This document shows, one piece after another, positions 55,146 through 64,000 of a DNA stretch of 64,000 nt (positions are counted from its first letter, which is position 1; each line of letters begins with the position of its first letter). The translations under genes and the position numbers were made by a program. Source of the stretch: Actinomyces urinae (GTDB lineage Bacteria; Actinomycetota; Actinomycetes; Actinomycetales; Actinomycetaceae); contig NZ_LT632547.1 in the NCBI RefSeq assembly GCF_900119695.1, forward strand, positions 868,001 to 932,000. The letters run 5' to 3'. The notes under the pieces are model-generated. The model was not told where the DNA came from. It ran no database searches and was given only the letters and a program-made list of their open reading frames with translations.

Positions 55146-55991
55146 TTATTTTACAGACGCGCGGTTCCAATATTCGGCCGCGCGCAAAGCAGCCATATTC
55201 CCTCTGGCTTCGTGAACGCGCACAGCCCAGGGGCGAAGCCGGGCGATTAATGCCGTTAGGGCAACCGTCATCTCATCCACATCCGCCATCTCGTCACTGC
55301 GAGTCTTTATGAAACGCTTTCGCGAATGCCCAATCAATAGCGGAAATGGGGACTTTGCAATCATCTCATCAAGGCCGGCCAACAGTTGCCAGTTAGCATC
55401 CATGGTTTTTGCGAACCCTAGGCCGGGATCCAACACGATCCGCTCCGGCTTCACTCCTGCTGTCAACACGGCCCCAACCTGACGGTCAAGCTCGCGAAGC
55501 ACCGTATCCACACTGCCATCCGTGAGGACATCCTCGTCTGGAGCTCCAGGAAGGCCGCGCCAATGCTGGATTATGCACACCGCGTCCGTCTGCGCCATGA
55601 CCTGCGCCATCTGCGGGTCCAAACACGCGCCGGACACGTCGTTTATGATGTGCGCACCGGCCTCACACATCGCTTGGGCCGTTGCAGCGTGGACGGTATC
55701 TACAGACACCACCACGCCCTCGCCTACCAGCGCCCGCACAACATCTGCGATACGGGCGGTTTCCTCACCCGCACTAATGCGCTTCGAGTTAGGCCGGGTG
55801 GATTCTCCTCCCACATCGATGATGTCCGCGCCCTGGCTCACCAGTTCGAGGCCGCGCGATACCGCCCGATCTGTATCAAACCACTTACCGCCATCCGAGA
55901 AGGAATCCGGCGTGACGTTCACAATTCCCATCAGTAGCGTGCGGTCCTCGGGTAACGAAACGCCGTTGAGTCTCGGAGCCAAGAAACTCAT
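55146..55991 (-). CDS. folP: dihydropteroate synthase
   Basis: TIM-barrel enzyme that joins p-aminobenzoate to dihydropterin pyrophosphate, the sulfonamide target. It is 281 aa. Signatures: LLMGIVNVTPDSFSDGGKWF, IIDVGGESTRPNSKRIS, INDVSGACLDPQMAQVM, LDPGLGFAKTMDANW and LIGHSRKRFI. The ATG at 55989-55991 overlaps the folE stop (TAATG). A longer open frame to 56081 lies within folE and is not used. Confidence 0.95.
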   Translation of the reverse strand: MSFLAPRLNGVSLPEDRTLLMGIVNVTPDSFSDGGKWFDTDRAVSRGLELVSQGADIIDVGGESTRPNSKRISAGEETARIADVVRALVGEGVVVSVDTVHAATAQAMCEAGAHIINDVSGACLDPQMAQVMAQTDAVCIIQHWRGLPGAPDEDVLTDGSVDTVLRELDRQVGAVLTAGVKPERIVLDPGLGFAKTMDANWQLLAGLDEMIAKSPFPLLIGHSRKRFIKTRSDEMADVDEMTVALTALIARLRPWAVRVHEARGNMAALRAAEYWNRASVK

Positions 55992-56560
55992 TACTTGCGC
56001 CCCTCCATCACCAGAGTCATGATTTCTTGGCGGGTAGCGGAAGAGTTCATCACGCCACGCAAAGCCGACGTAACGGTCCACGAACCCGGCTTACGCACGC
56101 CGCGCATAGTCATGCACATGTGTTCGGCCTCGATAATCACGCAAGCTCCCTGCGGCTTTAACTTTTTTACGAGGGCGTCCGCAATCTGTGACGTCAAACG
56201 CTCCTGCACCTGCGGACGACGCGCGTATCCCTCTACCAGGCGAGCCAACTTAGACAAGCCCGTCACCGTGTTGTTAGCCGGAATGTAAGCCACGTGGGCC
56301 TTGCCGTAAAACGGGAGCAGGTGGTGTTCACAAACCGAGTAAAAGTCTATGTCGCGAACCAGCACCATCTCTTCGTGTTCCACTCGAAAATGCGTCTCTA
56401 AATGGAGCGACGGATCCTCTTGTAAACCGCCCACGATCTCCGCCCAAGCCCGGGACATACGCGCCGGAGTATCAACCAGGCCCTCGCGGGACGGGTCTTC
56501 TCCTATTGCTACCAGTAGGTCATGCACGGCACGCTCGACACCAGCCGCGTCATAAGTCAT
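55991..56560 (-). CDS. folE: GTP cyclohydrolase I
   Basis: First enzyme of folate synthesis, 189 aa, homodecameric in the family. Zinc and catalytic residues are in [22 protein letters not shown], with [21 protein letters not shown] completing the site. It is two bases downstream of ftsH. Confidence 0.96.
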   Translation of the reverse strand: MTYDAAGVERAVHDLLVAIGEDPSREGLVDTPARMSRAWAEIVGGLQEDPSLHLETHFRVEHEEMVLVRDIDFYSVCEHHLLPFYGKAHVAYIPANNTVTGLSKLARLVEGYARRPQVQERLTSQIADALVKKLKPQGACVIIEAEHMCMTMRGVRKPGSWTVTSALRGVMNSSATRQEIMTLVMEGRK

Positions 56561-56562
56561 GA

Positions 56563-58590
56563 CTATTCGCCCGGTCTTTCCTGCGGGCTCGCCTGCTGCG
56601 GAGTTTGCGGCTTAGTAGAAGAATCCGAGATTCCTACCGGGTCTCCCCACTTGGTACCCTCAACCGCGGCGTCCGACTGATAGTTCCAAACCGGGCGCTC
56701 CTCCTGCTTGATTACGTCCTTGAAAATCTCTTCAAGCTCGTTCTCGGTTAGCGTCTCTTCATCCAGCAGACGCTGAGCCAGATTGTCCAGCACGGAGCGG
56801 TTGCGTGACAGGATCTGCCACGCCTCGCGGGCCGCACGATCAAGGAGCGCCCGGACCTCCTCGTCAATCACCGCAGTGATCGCATCCGAAGTCTCGTGGT
56901 TATTGCCTCCGCCCTGCGCGCCAAACGGCTCCGTATCAGCGGTGCCGAGCTTCACTAGGCCCAAACGCTCAGACATGCCGTAATCCGTAACCATTGCGCG
57001 GGCCGTTGCCGTGGCCTTCTCAATATCATTCGACGCCCCCGTAGACGGGTCCCGGAACACCAGCTCTTCCGCAACGCGGCCACCCAGCGAATACACGAGG
57101 TCATCCAACAACTGGTTGCGCGTCTTCGAGTAGCGGTCTTCCGTTGGCATCACCATCGTGTACCCCAGAGCGCGCCCACGCGGCAAAATAGTCACCTTCG
57201 TAACGGGAGCTGTATAACGAAGCGCCGCAGCACACAGAGCGTGGCCGCCCTCGTGGTAGGCCGTAACAGCTTTATCATGCTCGTTCATCACGCGCGTGCG
57301 CTTTTGCGGGCCGGCTATCACGCGATCAATAGCCTCATCCAAAGCGCGGTTATCAATCAGATCAGCGTTAGAACGAGCCGTCAGCAACGCGGCCTCGTTC
57401 AACACATTCGCAAGATCTGCACCAGTGAAACCGGGCGTACGCTTTGCAATCTGATTCAAGTCCACATCTGCGGTCAACGGCTTACCCTTAGCGTGGACCT
57501 TCAAGATTTCGAAGCGACCTCGCATATCGGGGGCCTCAACCGCGATCTGACGGTCAAAACGACCGGGACGTAGCAGAGCCGGATCGAGAATATCTGGGCG
57601 GTTCGTAGCCGCAATCATGAGGACGTTCGTGCGGTCATCGAAACCGTCCATCTCCACCAGCATCTGGTTTAGCGTCTGCTCGCGCTCATCGTTTCCGCCA
57701 CCAATACCAGAGCCTCGATGACGGCCAACCGCATCAATCTCATCTACAAAAATGATTGCCGGAGCGGCCTTCTTCGCCTTATCGAACAAGTCGCGAACGC
57801 GCGACGCACCCACGCCCACGTACAGCTCCATGAACTCCGAGCCGGACATCGAGAAGAATGGCACGTTAGCCTCGCCTGCAACTGCCTTCGCGAGCAGTGT
57901 TTTACCCGTACCCGGAGGGCCGTACAGCAACACGCCGCGCGGCACCTTTGCGCCCACCGCGGTGAACTTCTCGGGTTGGGCCAAGAACTCGCGGATCTCC
58001 TGCAACTCCTCCACAGCCTCGTCCTCGCCCGCAACATCCGCGAACGTGACCTCCGGATTCTCGCGGTTAAACTCCTTCGCTCGCGACTGGGCAAAACCGC
58101 CCATCATCCGGCCGCCCGCCGCTCGGGTAGTCAGCCAGTAGAAACCCGCCAGCAACAGCAAGATCGGGATCATCAACTGCAGAAGCGAACCGAACAAGCT
58201 CGGCTGCGGGTTAAGCACGTTATACCCGCTCTTCGCATTCGCCTTCTCAACCAGACGCAGCATGCTCGGGCCCTGATCCTGCGAATACACAAAAGTGACC
58301 TGCTTACCATGGTTCACTTCCCTGTCATCATCAGAAGTCGGCTTATGCACGAAATCCTCAGTCAGCTTGAGCTCCACGCGCTGCGCAGGATCATTCACCA
58401 CCACGCGCTCAACCGTGTCAGAGCGCAGCAACTCCACGCCCTCATAAGTCTCAATCTGCGCCGGCTGGAACAGCCTCCAAACCATCCAACCAACCAAGAA
58501 GAAGATCAACAGAGGAACCAGGACGGCAGCCCAATTCGGCGAATTCTTCTTCTTCGACTTCGAATCCTTCTTGTGCACCGGTCGCTTCAC
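56563..58590 (-). CDS. ftsH: ATP-dependent zinc metalloprotease FtsH
   Basis: Membrane AAA+ protease, 675 aa. Two membrane helices are at about 19-38 and 129-150. Walker A is [20 protein letters not shown], Walker [16 protein letters not shown], and the second region of homology [15 protein letters not shown]. The zinc site is [12 protein letters not shown], with the third ligand in [11 protein letters not shown]. It degrades misassembled membrane proteins. The C-terminal tail is Pro/Gln-rich. Confidence 0.97.
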   Translation of the reverse strand: MKRPVHKKDSKSKKKNSPNWAAVLVPLLIFFLVGWMVWRLFQPAQIETYEGVELLRSDTVERVVVNDPAQRVELKLTEDFVHKPTSDDDREVNHGKQVTFVYSQDQGPSMLRLVEKANAKSGYNVLNPQPSLFGSLLQLMIPILLLLAGFYWLTTRAAGGRMMGGFAQSRAKEFNRENPEVTFADVAGEDEAVEELQEIREFLAQPEKFTAVGAKVPRGVLLYGPPGTGKTLLAKAVAGEANVPFFSMSGSEFMELYVGVGASRVRDLFDKAKKAAPAIIFVDEIDAVGRHRGSGIGGGNDEREQTLNQMLVEMDGFDDRTNVLMIAATNRPDILDPALLRPGRFDRQIAVEAPDMRGRFEILKVHAKGKPLTADVDLNQIAKRTPGFTGADLANVLNEAALLTARSNADLIDNRALDEAIDRVIAGPQKRTRVMNEHDKAVTAYHEGGHALCAAALRYTAPVTKVTILPRGRALGYTMVMPTEDRYSKTRNQLLDDLVYSLGGRVAEELVFRDPSTGASNDIEKATATARAMVTDYGMSERLGLVKLGTADTEPFGAQGGGNNHETSDAITAVIDEEVRALLDRAAREAWQILSRNRSVLDNLAQRLLDEETLTENELEEIFKDVIKQEERPVWNYQSDAAVEGTKWGDPVGISDSSTKPQTPQQASPQERPGE

Positions 58591-58625
58591 GTAAGGACCC
58601 TTTCAAATAGCTTCGAGAAAATCTC

Positions 58626-59177
58626 TTAATTGTAAACGTGGGGAGCAAGAGTCCCAATGAACGGCAGGTTGCGGTACTTCTCCGCATAATCCAGGCCGTA
58701 ACCGATCACAAACTCATTCGGAATATCAAAGCCCACGTACTTCACGTCAACTTCAACCTTAGCCGCCTCCGGCTTGCGCAGCATCGTCGCGATTTCCACC
58801 GACTCCGGACCGCGCGAAGACAGATTCGACTTCAGCCAAGCAAGCGTGAGGCCCGAATCGATGATGTCCTCAACAATCAACACGTGCTTACCCGTCAAAT
58901 CCGAATCGAGGTCCTTCAAAATCCGCACAACACCCGAAGACTTCGTGCCCGAACCGTAGGAAGAAACAGCCATCCAATCCATTTCCAGCGGCGTAGAAAT
59001 AGCGCGCGAAAGATCCGCCATCACCATAATCGCACCGCGCAACACACCTACTAGGAGGATCTCCTTACCCTCGTAATCGCGATCAATCTGTGCGGCCATC
59101 TCCACCAGACGCGCATCGATCTGCTCCTTAGTGAACAGGATCTTTTCGAGGTCAGAACCCATGTCGGATGCTTGCAT
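58626..59177 (-). CDS. hpt: hypoxanthine phosphoribosyltransferase
   Basis: Purine salvage enzyme, 183 aa from the ATG at 59175-59177 (MQASDMGSDLEKILF), with GGGAG six bases before it. The open frame extends upstream into tilS but without conserved sequence. Motifs: LLVGVLRGAIMVMADLSR, the PRPP loop VLIVEDIIDSGLTLAW and VGFDIPNEFVIGYGLDYAE. It lies 36 bases upstream of ftsH. Confidence 0.95.
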   Translation of the reverse strand: MQASDMGSDLEKILFTKEQIDARLVEMAAQIDRDYEGKEILLVGVLRGAIMVMADLSRAISTPLEMDWMAVSSYGSGTKSSGVVRILKDLDSDLTGKHVLIVEDIIDSGLTLAWLKSNLSSRGPESVEIATMLRKPEAAKVEVDVKYVGFDIPNEFVIGYGLDYAEKYRNLPFIGTLAPHVYN

Positions 59178-59227
59178 TTTCATCTCCCGTGAAAAGTTAG
59201 TGATAGGTACTTCCAGTCTTGCACAAA

Positions 59228-60337
59228 TCAGCTGGATTTCATTATTTTTATCAGCCGGCGAACAGTGCGGCCTCGCTTGCATTCCCCGCGCCCGTTTGCG
59301 AGCGGTTCACGCTGTTGTTCTCGCAGTTCGCGTTCGGGTTCGGGCTCGCGTTCGCGCCAGGCTTTCACTCCGCCCGGCAAATCAATCGGGGCGCCGCCTT
59401 CATAGCCAACAACCAACTTATCGAGGGCGCTGATATGCGCCTGCGTGAGCTGAGCCGCGCCCGCACGCTCGGCCGCCTCCTTCAGTACCCGCGAGCGCAC
59501 CGCGGGCGGCAAGCCCGCTAAATCCTCAACCACCAGGGCTTCGCCCTGGCGCCAGCACCGGCCCGCCCACTCTTCCAGTGCGCTCGCATCCGCATCCAGA
59601 AGCTGCGCAGACCGCGCCAGTAGCGGCACAACATCGCGTCCAAGTGCTTTACCCAGCGACGGGATCACGCGATGGCGTACCGCTACCCGAGGCAGCGGCC
59701 CCCCATCCGCGCGAGCCCAACCGCCATGCAGGCGATTAGACGGATCCTGAACCGGCTCCAAACCGAGCTCGGCACACATGCCCTCCGTATCCCACCTACG
59801 CACCCCTAGCAGCGGGCGAACCCACGTGCGCGAGGACGGCGCGTCCTCGCGCACTACCTCTCGCATCCCCGACAGCGAGCGTGCGCCCGATCCTCTGCCG
59901 AGCCCCAGCAACACGGACTCAGCCTGGTCATCCATCGTGTGACCCAAGAACACCATTGCGCCCGCGCCCGAGTTCTCTCGCAGTGCCTCATAACGTGCCT
60001 CTCGCGCCGCGGCCTCCACGCCGCCCTCACTACCAACACTTACAGGCACTACGCGGGCCGCGATCTTCCACTTTTCTAGCAATAGGCGCGTTTGTTCCGC
60101 CTCGTCTGCAGACTCCTGGCGCAACCCGTGATCTACAACCACCGCCTGCACCTCAGCACCCATCCGGCCTCCCAAATCTGCCACCGCAAACGCCAGCGCC
60201 AAGGAATCCGGACCACCCGAACAGGCAACCACCCACTCGCCAGGTGTCAAACCGTGACGCTTCACCACATCGCGAAGTGCCAACGTCACCGCCCTCGTAT
60301 GCCTTGGCGGCGTAGAACCAATCAACTGAGAAACCAT
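59228..60337 (-). CDS. tilS: tRNA(Ile)-lysidine synthetase
   Basis: Modifies C34 of the CAU-anticodon tRNA-Ile to lysidine, an essential step for AUA decoding. It is 369 aa. The PP-loop is VACSGGPDSLALAFAV near residue 38. VVDHGLRQESADEAEQT and FLGHTMDDQAESVLLGLGRG follow. The C-terminal domain is short. dacB ends three bases upstream of its start. Confidence 0.94.
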   Translation of the reverse strand: MVSQLIGSTPPRHTRAVTLALRDVVKRHGLTPGEWVVACSGGPDSLALAFAVADLGGRMGAEVQAVVVDHGLRQESADEAEQTRLLLEKWKIAARVVPVSVGSEGGVEAAAREARYEALRENSGAGAMVFLGHTMDDQAESVLLGLGRGSGARSLSGMREVVREDAPSSRTWVRPLLGVRRWDTEGMCAELGLEPVQDPSNRLHGGWARADGGPLPRVAVRHRVIPSLGKALGRDVVPLLARSAQLLDADASALEEWAGRCWRQGEALVVEDLAGLPPAVRSRVLKEAAERAGAAQLTQAHISALDKLVVGYEGGAPIDLPGGVKAWREREPEPERELREQQREPLANGRGECKRGRTVRRLIKIMKSS

Positions 60338-60340
60338 GAA

Positions 60341-61723
60341 CTACAACTTCGCGAGCGCAAGAGCGAAATCATCAATCGCCGGGCGAGTAAACACCGCGCC
60401 GTCCTCCATACCGCTTGACTGCACGTGGAACGCCAACACGCGGCCCCGCTTTGTCATCACAAATCCGGCCAGCGATGAAACCTCATCGAGCGTACCCGTC
60501 TTCGCGTTCACCTGCGCACCCGCGAGGTCCCCCTCGAACCGTCGATTCAACGTTCCTGAAAAATGGCCCACAGGCAGATCGCGCACAATGTTAAACGCAG
60601 CTGGTACCCCTGCGTCCTGCAAATACAGCAACGACTCCACTAGGGTTCGCGGGCTCACCCGGTTTTCCACGTTCAAACCCGAACAATCCACAGCGCTCAG
60701 CCCGTCCGTGTACACGCCGGTGTTCTTCACCTGTTCTACAAGGTTTTGCGCGGCATCCTCTAACGTCGATCCCGCATCCTGCGCAACACTGCTCAGCCGA
60801 CACAACTGTTCGGCAAGCGTGTTATCCGAATCCATCAGCATCAGACGCGTCACCTGGGAAATCGGCGCCGACTCCACCTTCGCAAGCAACTGACCCTGTC
60901 CGTCGTACGGTTCGCTCGACGCCTGTACCTCTACGTTCACGCCCGCACTGGCCAACGCCTCCTGAAGCGCCCTCGCCACATTCGCCGCCGGATCATCGTA
61001 ATAGGGCTGATAGCCTGCCCCCGGCATCTCTCCGCGATCAATCGCAAACGGAGCCACATGCCCCGCCCAATGCTCCAAACCATCCGTCAATGCCGGCTCA
61101 CGCGTTGGCCCATCAAAAATGTGGTCATGGAACACCAGCTTCCCCGCAGACCTCTGGCTATCTTCCAACGCTTTAGCCGTGGCCGCAGCCAAATCAGCAA
61201 CACCAGCCCGGCCATTCACCTGCGGACCACCAGCCCCCTGTGACAAAAGCAGATCGCCCTCGCCCACAAGGTGAAGTACGCCGTCTTCGTCTAAGAAAAC
61301 GCGCGTGGCAAGCGTGCCCGCCGGATCTAAACTCTGCGCCGCATTAATAGCCGTCAGAATTTTAATAGTCGAGGCCGGAGGCATCGGCATCTGCCCATTC
61401 TTATCCAGCAAAACCTCGCCGGTTAGCGCATCTGCAACATACACTCCCGGAGTGAATTTCTGCTCTCTACCGGCCCGCTCCAGGGCTTCCCACGCGGGTA
61501 CAAGCTCGCCGGGGTCAACAAGTGGCGCATCCTCGGCCATTCGTGCGCTAACCACCCTGCCGAGTTGCACAGATTCCCCAAGAGGAGGCTCTTTGCCAAC
61601 AATCGGTTTGGTCTTAGTCAAGAAACCGGGCACAACATCATTAATATCGGCGTAAACATACCCACCCACGCCCGCAACGGCTAAGAAAACACTTAGAATC
61701 ACGGTAAGAGTTCTTTTTAACAC
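60341..61723 (-). CDS. dacB: D-alanyl-D-alanine carboxypeptidase/endopeptidase, PBP4 family
   Basis: Low-molecular-mass class C penicillin-binding protein, 460 aa from the GTG at 61721-61723 behind GGAGGG. A membrane/signal segment covers about 4-24. The active-site SxxK is PPASTIKILTAI, SxN is MDSDNTLAEQLCR, and KTG is VNAKTGTLDEVSS. It trims peptidoglycan stem peptides outside the membrane. The long insert between SxxK and SxN matches PBP4. It faces ppa divergently. Confidence 0.92.
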   Translation of the reverse strand: MLKRTLTVILSVFLAVAGVGGYVYADINDVVPGFLTKTKPIVGKEPPLGESVQLGRVVSARMAEDAPLVDPGELVPAWEALERAGREQKFTPGVYVADALTGEVLLDKNGQMPMPPASTIKILTAINAAQSLDPAGTLATRVFLDEDGVLHLVGEGDLLLSQGAGGPQVNGRAGVADLAAATAKALEDSQRSAGKLVFHDHIFDGPTREPALTDGLEHWAGHVAPFAIDRGEMPGAGYQPYYDDPAANVARALQEALASAGVNVEVQASSEPYDGQGQLLAKVESAPISQVTRLMLMDSDNTLAEQLCRLSSVAQDAGSTLEDAAQNLVEQVKNTGVYTDGLSAVDCSGLNVENRVSPRTLVESLLYLQDAGVPAAFNIVRDLPVGHFSGTLNRRFEGDLAGAQVNAKTGTLDEVSSLAGFVMTKRGRVLAFHVQSSGMEDGAVFTRPAIDDFALALAKL

Positions 61724-61818
61724 GTGCCCTCCAGTCACTTGACACCCTAAGTGTAAAGCGTTTTTCACGGCCCCTAGTCAGGTAATCTGGAGATCACACT
61801 TAGCGAAGGGAAGAAACG

Positions 61819-62307
61819 GTGGAATTCGACGTCACTATTGAGATTCCAAAGGGCAACCGTAACAAGTACGAAGTTGACCACGAAACAGGGCGCATCCGCC
61901 TTGATCGCATGCTGTTCACCTCAACGCGCTACCCCGATGACTACGGCTTCATTGACGACACGCTCGGTGAAGATGGAGACCCGCTAGATGCGCTAGTCAT
62001 CCTTGAAGAACCCACCTTCCCCGGCTGTGTAATTCGCTGTCGGGCGCTCGGCATGTTCCGCATGCGTGATGAGGCCGGTGGCGACGACAAGGTTATCTGC
62101 ATCCCATCCGGAGACCAGCGTGCTTCGTGGCGTACCGAGATTGACGACATCTCGGAGTTCCACCGGCTTGAAATCCAGCACTTCTTCGAGGTCTATAAGG
62201 ACCTTGAGCCCGGCAAGTCCGTTGAGGGTGCGCACTGGGTTGGCCGTGAAGAAGCAGAGGCGGAGATTCGTCGCTCTTACCAGCGTGCCAAGGACGCCGG
62301 CTTCTAA
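61819..62307 (+). CDS. ppa: inorganic pyrophosphatase
   Basis: Soluble family I pyrophosphatase, 162 aa, from a GTG start behind GAAGGGAAG. Metal-binding residues are in [29 protein letters not shown] (core [10 protein letters not shown]) and [13 protein letters not shown]. It removes pyrophosphate made by biosynthetic reactions. Divergent from dacB, as in many actinobacteria. Confidence 0.97.
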   Translation: MEFDVTIEIPKGNRNKYEVDHETGRIRLDRMLFTSTRYPDDYGFIDDTLGEDGDPLDALVILEEPTFPGCVIRCRALGMFRMRDEAGGDDKVICIPSGDQRASWRTEIDDISEFHRLEIQHFFEVYKDLEPGKSVEGAHWVGREEAEAEIRRSYQRAKDAGF

Positions 62308-62326
62308 ATCCGGCCGCGCGCAAAAC

Positions 62327-62368
62327 AATTAGTTGGAGGTTCGCCCGCGGGCGAACCTCCAACTAATT
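62327..62368. terminator. perfect 42-bp palindrome between ppa and the NlpC/P60 gene
   Basis: The 21-base arm (62327-62347), beginning AATTAGTTGGAGGTTCGCCC, is followed immediately by its exact complement (62348-62368). It sits between two convergent genes and most simply is a two-way terminator, the A/T-rich ends supplying the U-tract on each strand. Confidence 0.75.
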
Positions 62369-62434
62369 ATCTATAGAACTTCTTAGCAAACTTTTCACTT
62401 GCCTCGCGGTCCCGCTGCGGACGTCACCGTCTGG

Positions 62435-63869
62435 TTATGGGCGGCCGCCAAATGGTACAAGGTCACCGTAACGAAGCGGGTTCAAGCGAACGTAGTCACC
62501 TGGAACCGTGGCCTCAACCATCATGCCTCCACCAGCGTAAATCGCCACGTGGTAAATGCCGCTGGTCGAACCACCGGGACCGTAGAACACGAGGTCCCCC
62601 GGTTGCAGATTATTAATGGAAACGCGTTGGGTAGCCCAATACTGCTGTTGGGACGTACGCGGCAACGATACACCCTGGCTGGCCCAAGCCGTCATTGCAA
62701 GACCCGAGCAGTCATAACCACCAGCACCGGTGCCACCCCACAAGTACGGCGTGCCAATGCGGGCCTTCGCAAACGCCACGGCGCCTGGACCACCTGAGCT
62801 AGCCTGGGCAGCACGACGGGCCTCTTCTGCGGCTTCCGCTGCACGACGCGCCTGCTCTGCGGCCTCGGCCTGGCGACGAGCCTCCTCGGCTGCACGCGCC
62901 TCCGCGGGCCTCGGCCTGGCGACGAGCCTCCTCGGCTGCACGCGCCTCCGCGGCACGCCGTTCCTCGTCAGACTTACGCTTAGCTTCGGCCTCTTCACGA
63001 GCGCGCTTCGCGGCCGCTTCTTCTAGAGCCTTGGTGTTGTTTGCATTGGCCTGATCACGCGCGGAGTTCTGGTTAGCATTCTCTGCCTGACGGGCAGACT
63101 CGGCCTGATTCACCAAGCCCTGATTGCGCTCAACGCGAGCCCTGTTAGCGGCTTCCTGGCGTGCATTTTGCGAACGCTCGATCTGCGCCTGGCGCTCCTG
63201 TTCCTCCGCAATCGTAGTGCCACGACGCTGCGCCAACTGCGCAATCAAACCATCACGACGCTGCTGCACCTGTGCAACCGCAGCCTGCCTACCATCGGCG
63301 TAAGCCTGGATCTCCTGCGAGCGCTTCTCTACCTCGGCCTGCGCCTCCTGTACACGCTTCTCGGTAGCCGCCGCCTGGTCTTCCATCGCCTTCGCAACCT
63401 GATGCATAGCAGCCACGCGCTGAAGCTTCGCATCCGTAATCTGCGACACCGTGTCAACGATCTTGCCACGACGCTCCATGTCGGCAAGACCATCCCGCGT
63501 CAAGAATGGAGCCAACCGCTGCGCATTACCAGAACCGGAACGGTAAGTGGTCTGGGAGAGAGCGGCGAGCGTTTCACGCTCACCCTTGTACTTGTCCCAC
63601 GAAGACGCCACCGCATCTTTCGCGGCCTTCGCATCCGCCTGTGCCTGCGCCAACTGCGACTGAGCAACAGCAAGCTCCTCCGCGACCTGTTGCACCCTCA
63701 CATTCGCCTCTGCAGATTCAGCAGACACCTCTGCAAGTTCAACCTCGAGCTGTGCAACCGACAAACCGCTGTAGTCATCGTCAGCAATAGCCAAACCCGG
63801 CAATGCCAACACGAGACTTGTAGATACCGCAAGCGCAACTACTGCGCCTTTACCCAAGTACTTACTCAC
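62435..63869 (-). pseudogene. secreted coiled-coil NlpC/P60 peptidoglycan endopeptidase, frameshifted by a 46-bp duplication
   Basis: The N-terminal frame starts at a GTG (63867-63869). It encodes a signal peptide (VVALAVSTSLVLALPGLAIA) and long Ala/Glu/Gln/Arg coiled coils, then goes out of frame after AEEARRQAEA and runs in a wrong frame to a stop at 62799. The other frame (62435-62998) carries the rest of the coiled coil and the NlpC/P60 domain: PYLWGGTGAGGYDCSGLAM with the catalytic Cys, and GIYHVAIYAGGGMM with the His. The break coincides with the tandem copy at 62861-62952. Without the extra 46 bases the gene has 463 codons including stop (462 aa). It resembles RipA/RipC-type cell-separation hydrolases. 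A shorter NlpC protein from the second frame would lack a signal peptide. Confidence 0.88.
62861..62952. repeat. perfect 46-bp tandem duplication inside the NlpC/P60 gene
   Basis: The unit at 62861-62906 (starting GGCCTCGGCCTGGCGACGAG) is repeated without a mismatch at 62907-62952. 46 is not a multiple of three, so the second copy shifts the frame by one. The unit encodes part of an Ala/Glu/Arg heptad stretch (AEARAAEEARRQAEA). Confidence 0.97.
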
Positions 63870-64000
63870 TGAACACAATCTCCAGTTACGAAAACCAATC
63901 CACCGATGCGGACTGCTAATTGCTTCTACCCAAGTTACCGCAACATCGCCCCTCATTTCCACAATTCGTAGCCATCGTTACAGCAAGACTCGGCGTGTCG
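63870..64000 (-). other. upstream region of the NlpC/P60 gene, cut by the window edge
   Basis: 131 bases remain upstream of the GTG. GGAG stands about ten bases before the start. I looked for a c-di-AMP (ydaO-type) riboswitch, which often precedes such genes in actinobacteria, and could not recognise one in this truncated leader. Confidence 0.3.

Noticed and set aside
57718-58629. Long open frame (303 codons) on the plus strand inside ftsH
   Set aside because: It is the exact antisense of conserved FtsH codons, its translation is His/Arg/Leu-rich without any domain, and it has no ribosome site.
59177-59282. Upstream extension of hpt
   Set aside because: It runs into the 3' end of tilS, encodes no conserved sequence, and GGGAG marks the start at 59177.
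63870-64000. c-di-AMP riboswitch upstream of the NlpC/P60 gene
   Set aside because: Only 131 bases are available and I could not find the conserved pseudoknot segments; the region is cut by the window edge.

Overview
The window is a chromosomal segment of a moderately high-GC Gram-positive actinobacterium. Pointers are the frequent GTG and TTG starts, the 32-aa actinobacterial ribosomal protein bS22, a DtxR/IdeR-type iron box, the hpt-ftsH-folE-folP-folB-folK-DUF3180 gene order, DisA, and menaquinone as the quinone. An Actinomycetales-like lineage fits, but I cannot name the species. No rRNA, tRNA, CRISPR array, insertion sequence or prophage is visible. No stretch longer than about 230 bases lacks a gene; the larger gaps (16628-16801, 31380-31597, 43277-43480, 43937-44141, 45797-46020) hold promoters, operators or hairpins.

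Region 1 (1-16627, all minus strand): the 14 subunits of the proton-pumping NADH:menaquinone oxidoreductase (complex I) in canonical order nuoA to nuoN, most overlapping by 1-8 bases. nuoN runs off the left edge. A menaquinone/geranylgeranyl reductase gene (menJ-like) lies directly upstream of nuoA. Region 2 (16802-23720 and 31598-34882): menaquinone biosynthesis (menG, menF, menD, menC, menB, menE, menA), interrupted by an HtrA-like protease, a small membrane protein, a GH42 beta-galactosidase, an ornithine carbamoyltransferase and a four-gene siderophore-iron ABC importer behind an iron box. Quinone synthesis and its main user, complex I, are therefore neighbours; menH and menI are not in the window.

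Region 3 (35682-45631, all minus strand): a sugar/polyol catabolic locus. It holds L-ribulose-5-phosphate 4-epimerase (AraD), ribulokinase (AraB), an AraM-type polyol-phosphate dehydrogenase, a second FGGY kinase, an AraL/NagD-type HAD phosphatase, a polytopic membrane protein of a family I do not recognise, an RpiB-like isomerase, a DeoR-family repressor and a histidine phosphatase. There is no arabinose isomerase and no recognisable sugar transporter. This is the best candidate for an undescribed pathway: phosphorylation first, then oxidation, isomerisation and epimerisation into the pentose phosphate pool.

Region 4 (45698-52683): bS22, a TrkH/TrkA potassium uptake pair, PPK2, RadA, DisA (c-di-AMP synthase) and an unknown Ser/Arg-rich membrane protein. 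Region 5 (52683-62307): DUF3180, a FolB-FolK fusion with long disordered arms, FolP, FolE, FtsH, Hpt, TilS, PBP4-type DacB, and inorganic pyrophosphatase on the opposite strand.

Region 6 (62435-63869): a secreted coiled-coil NlpC/P60 peptidoglycan hydrolase whose reading frame is broken by a perfect 46-bp tandem duplication. Removing one copy restores a 462-codon frame, so this may be a reversible on/off switch, a recent mutation or an assembly error.
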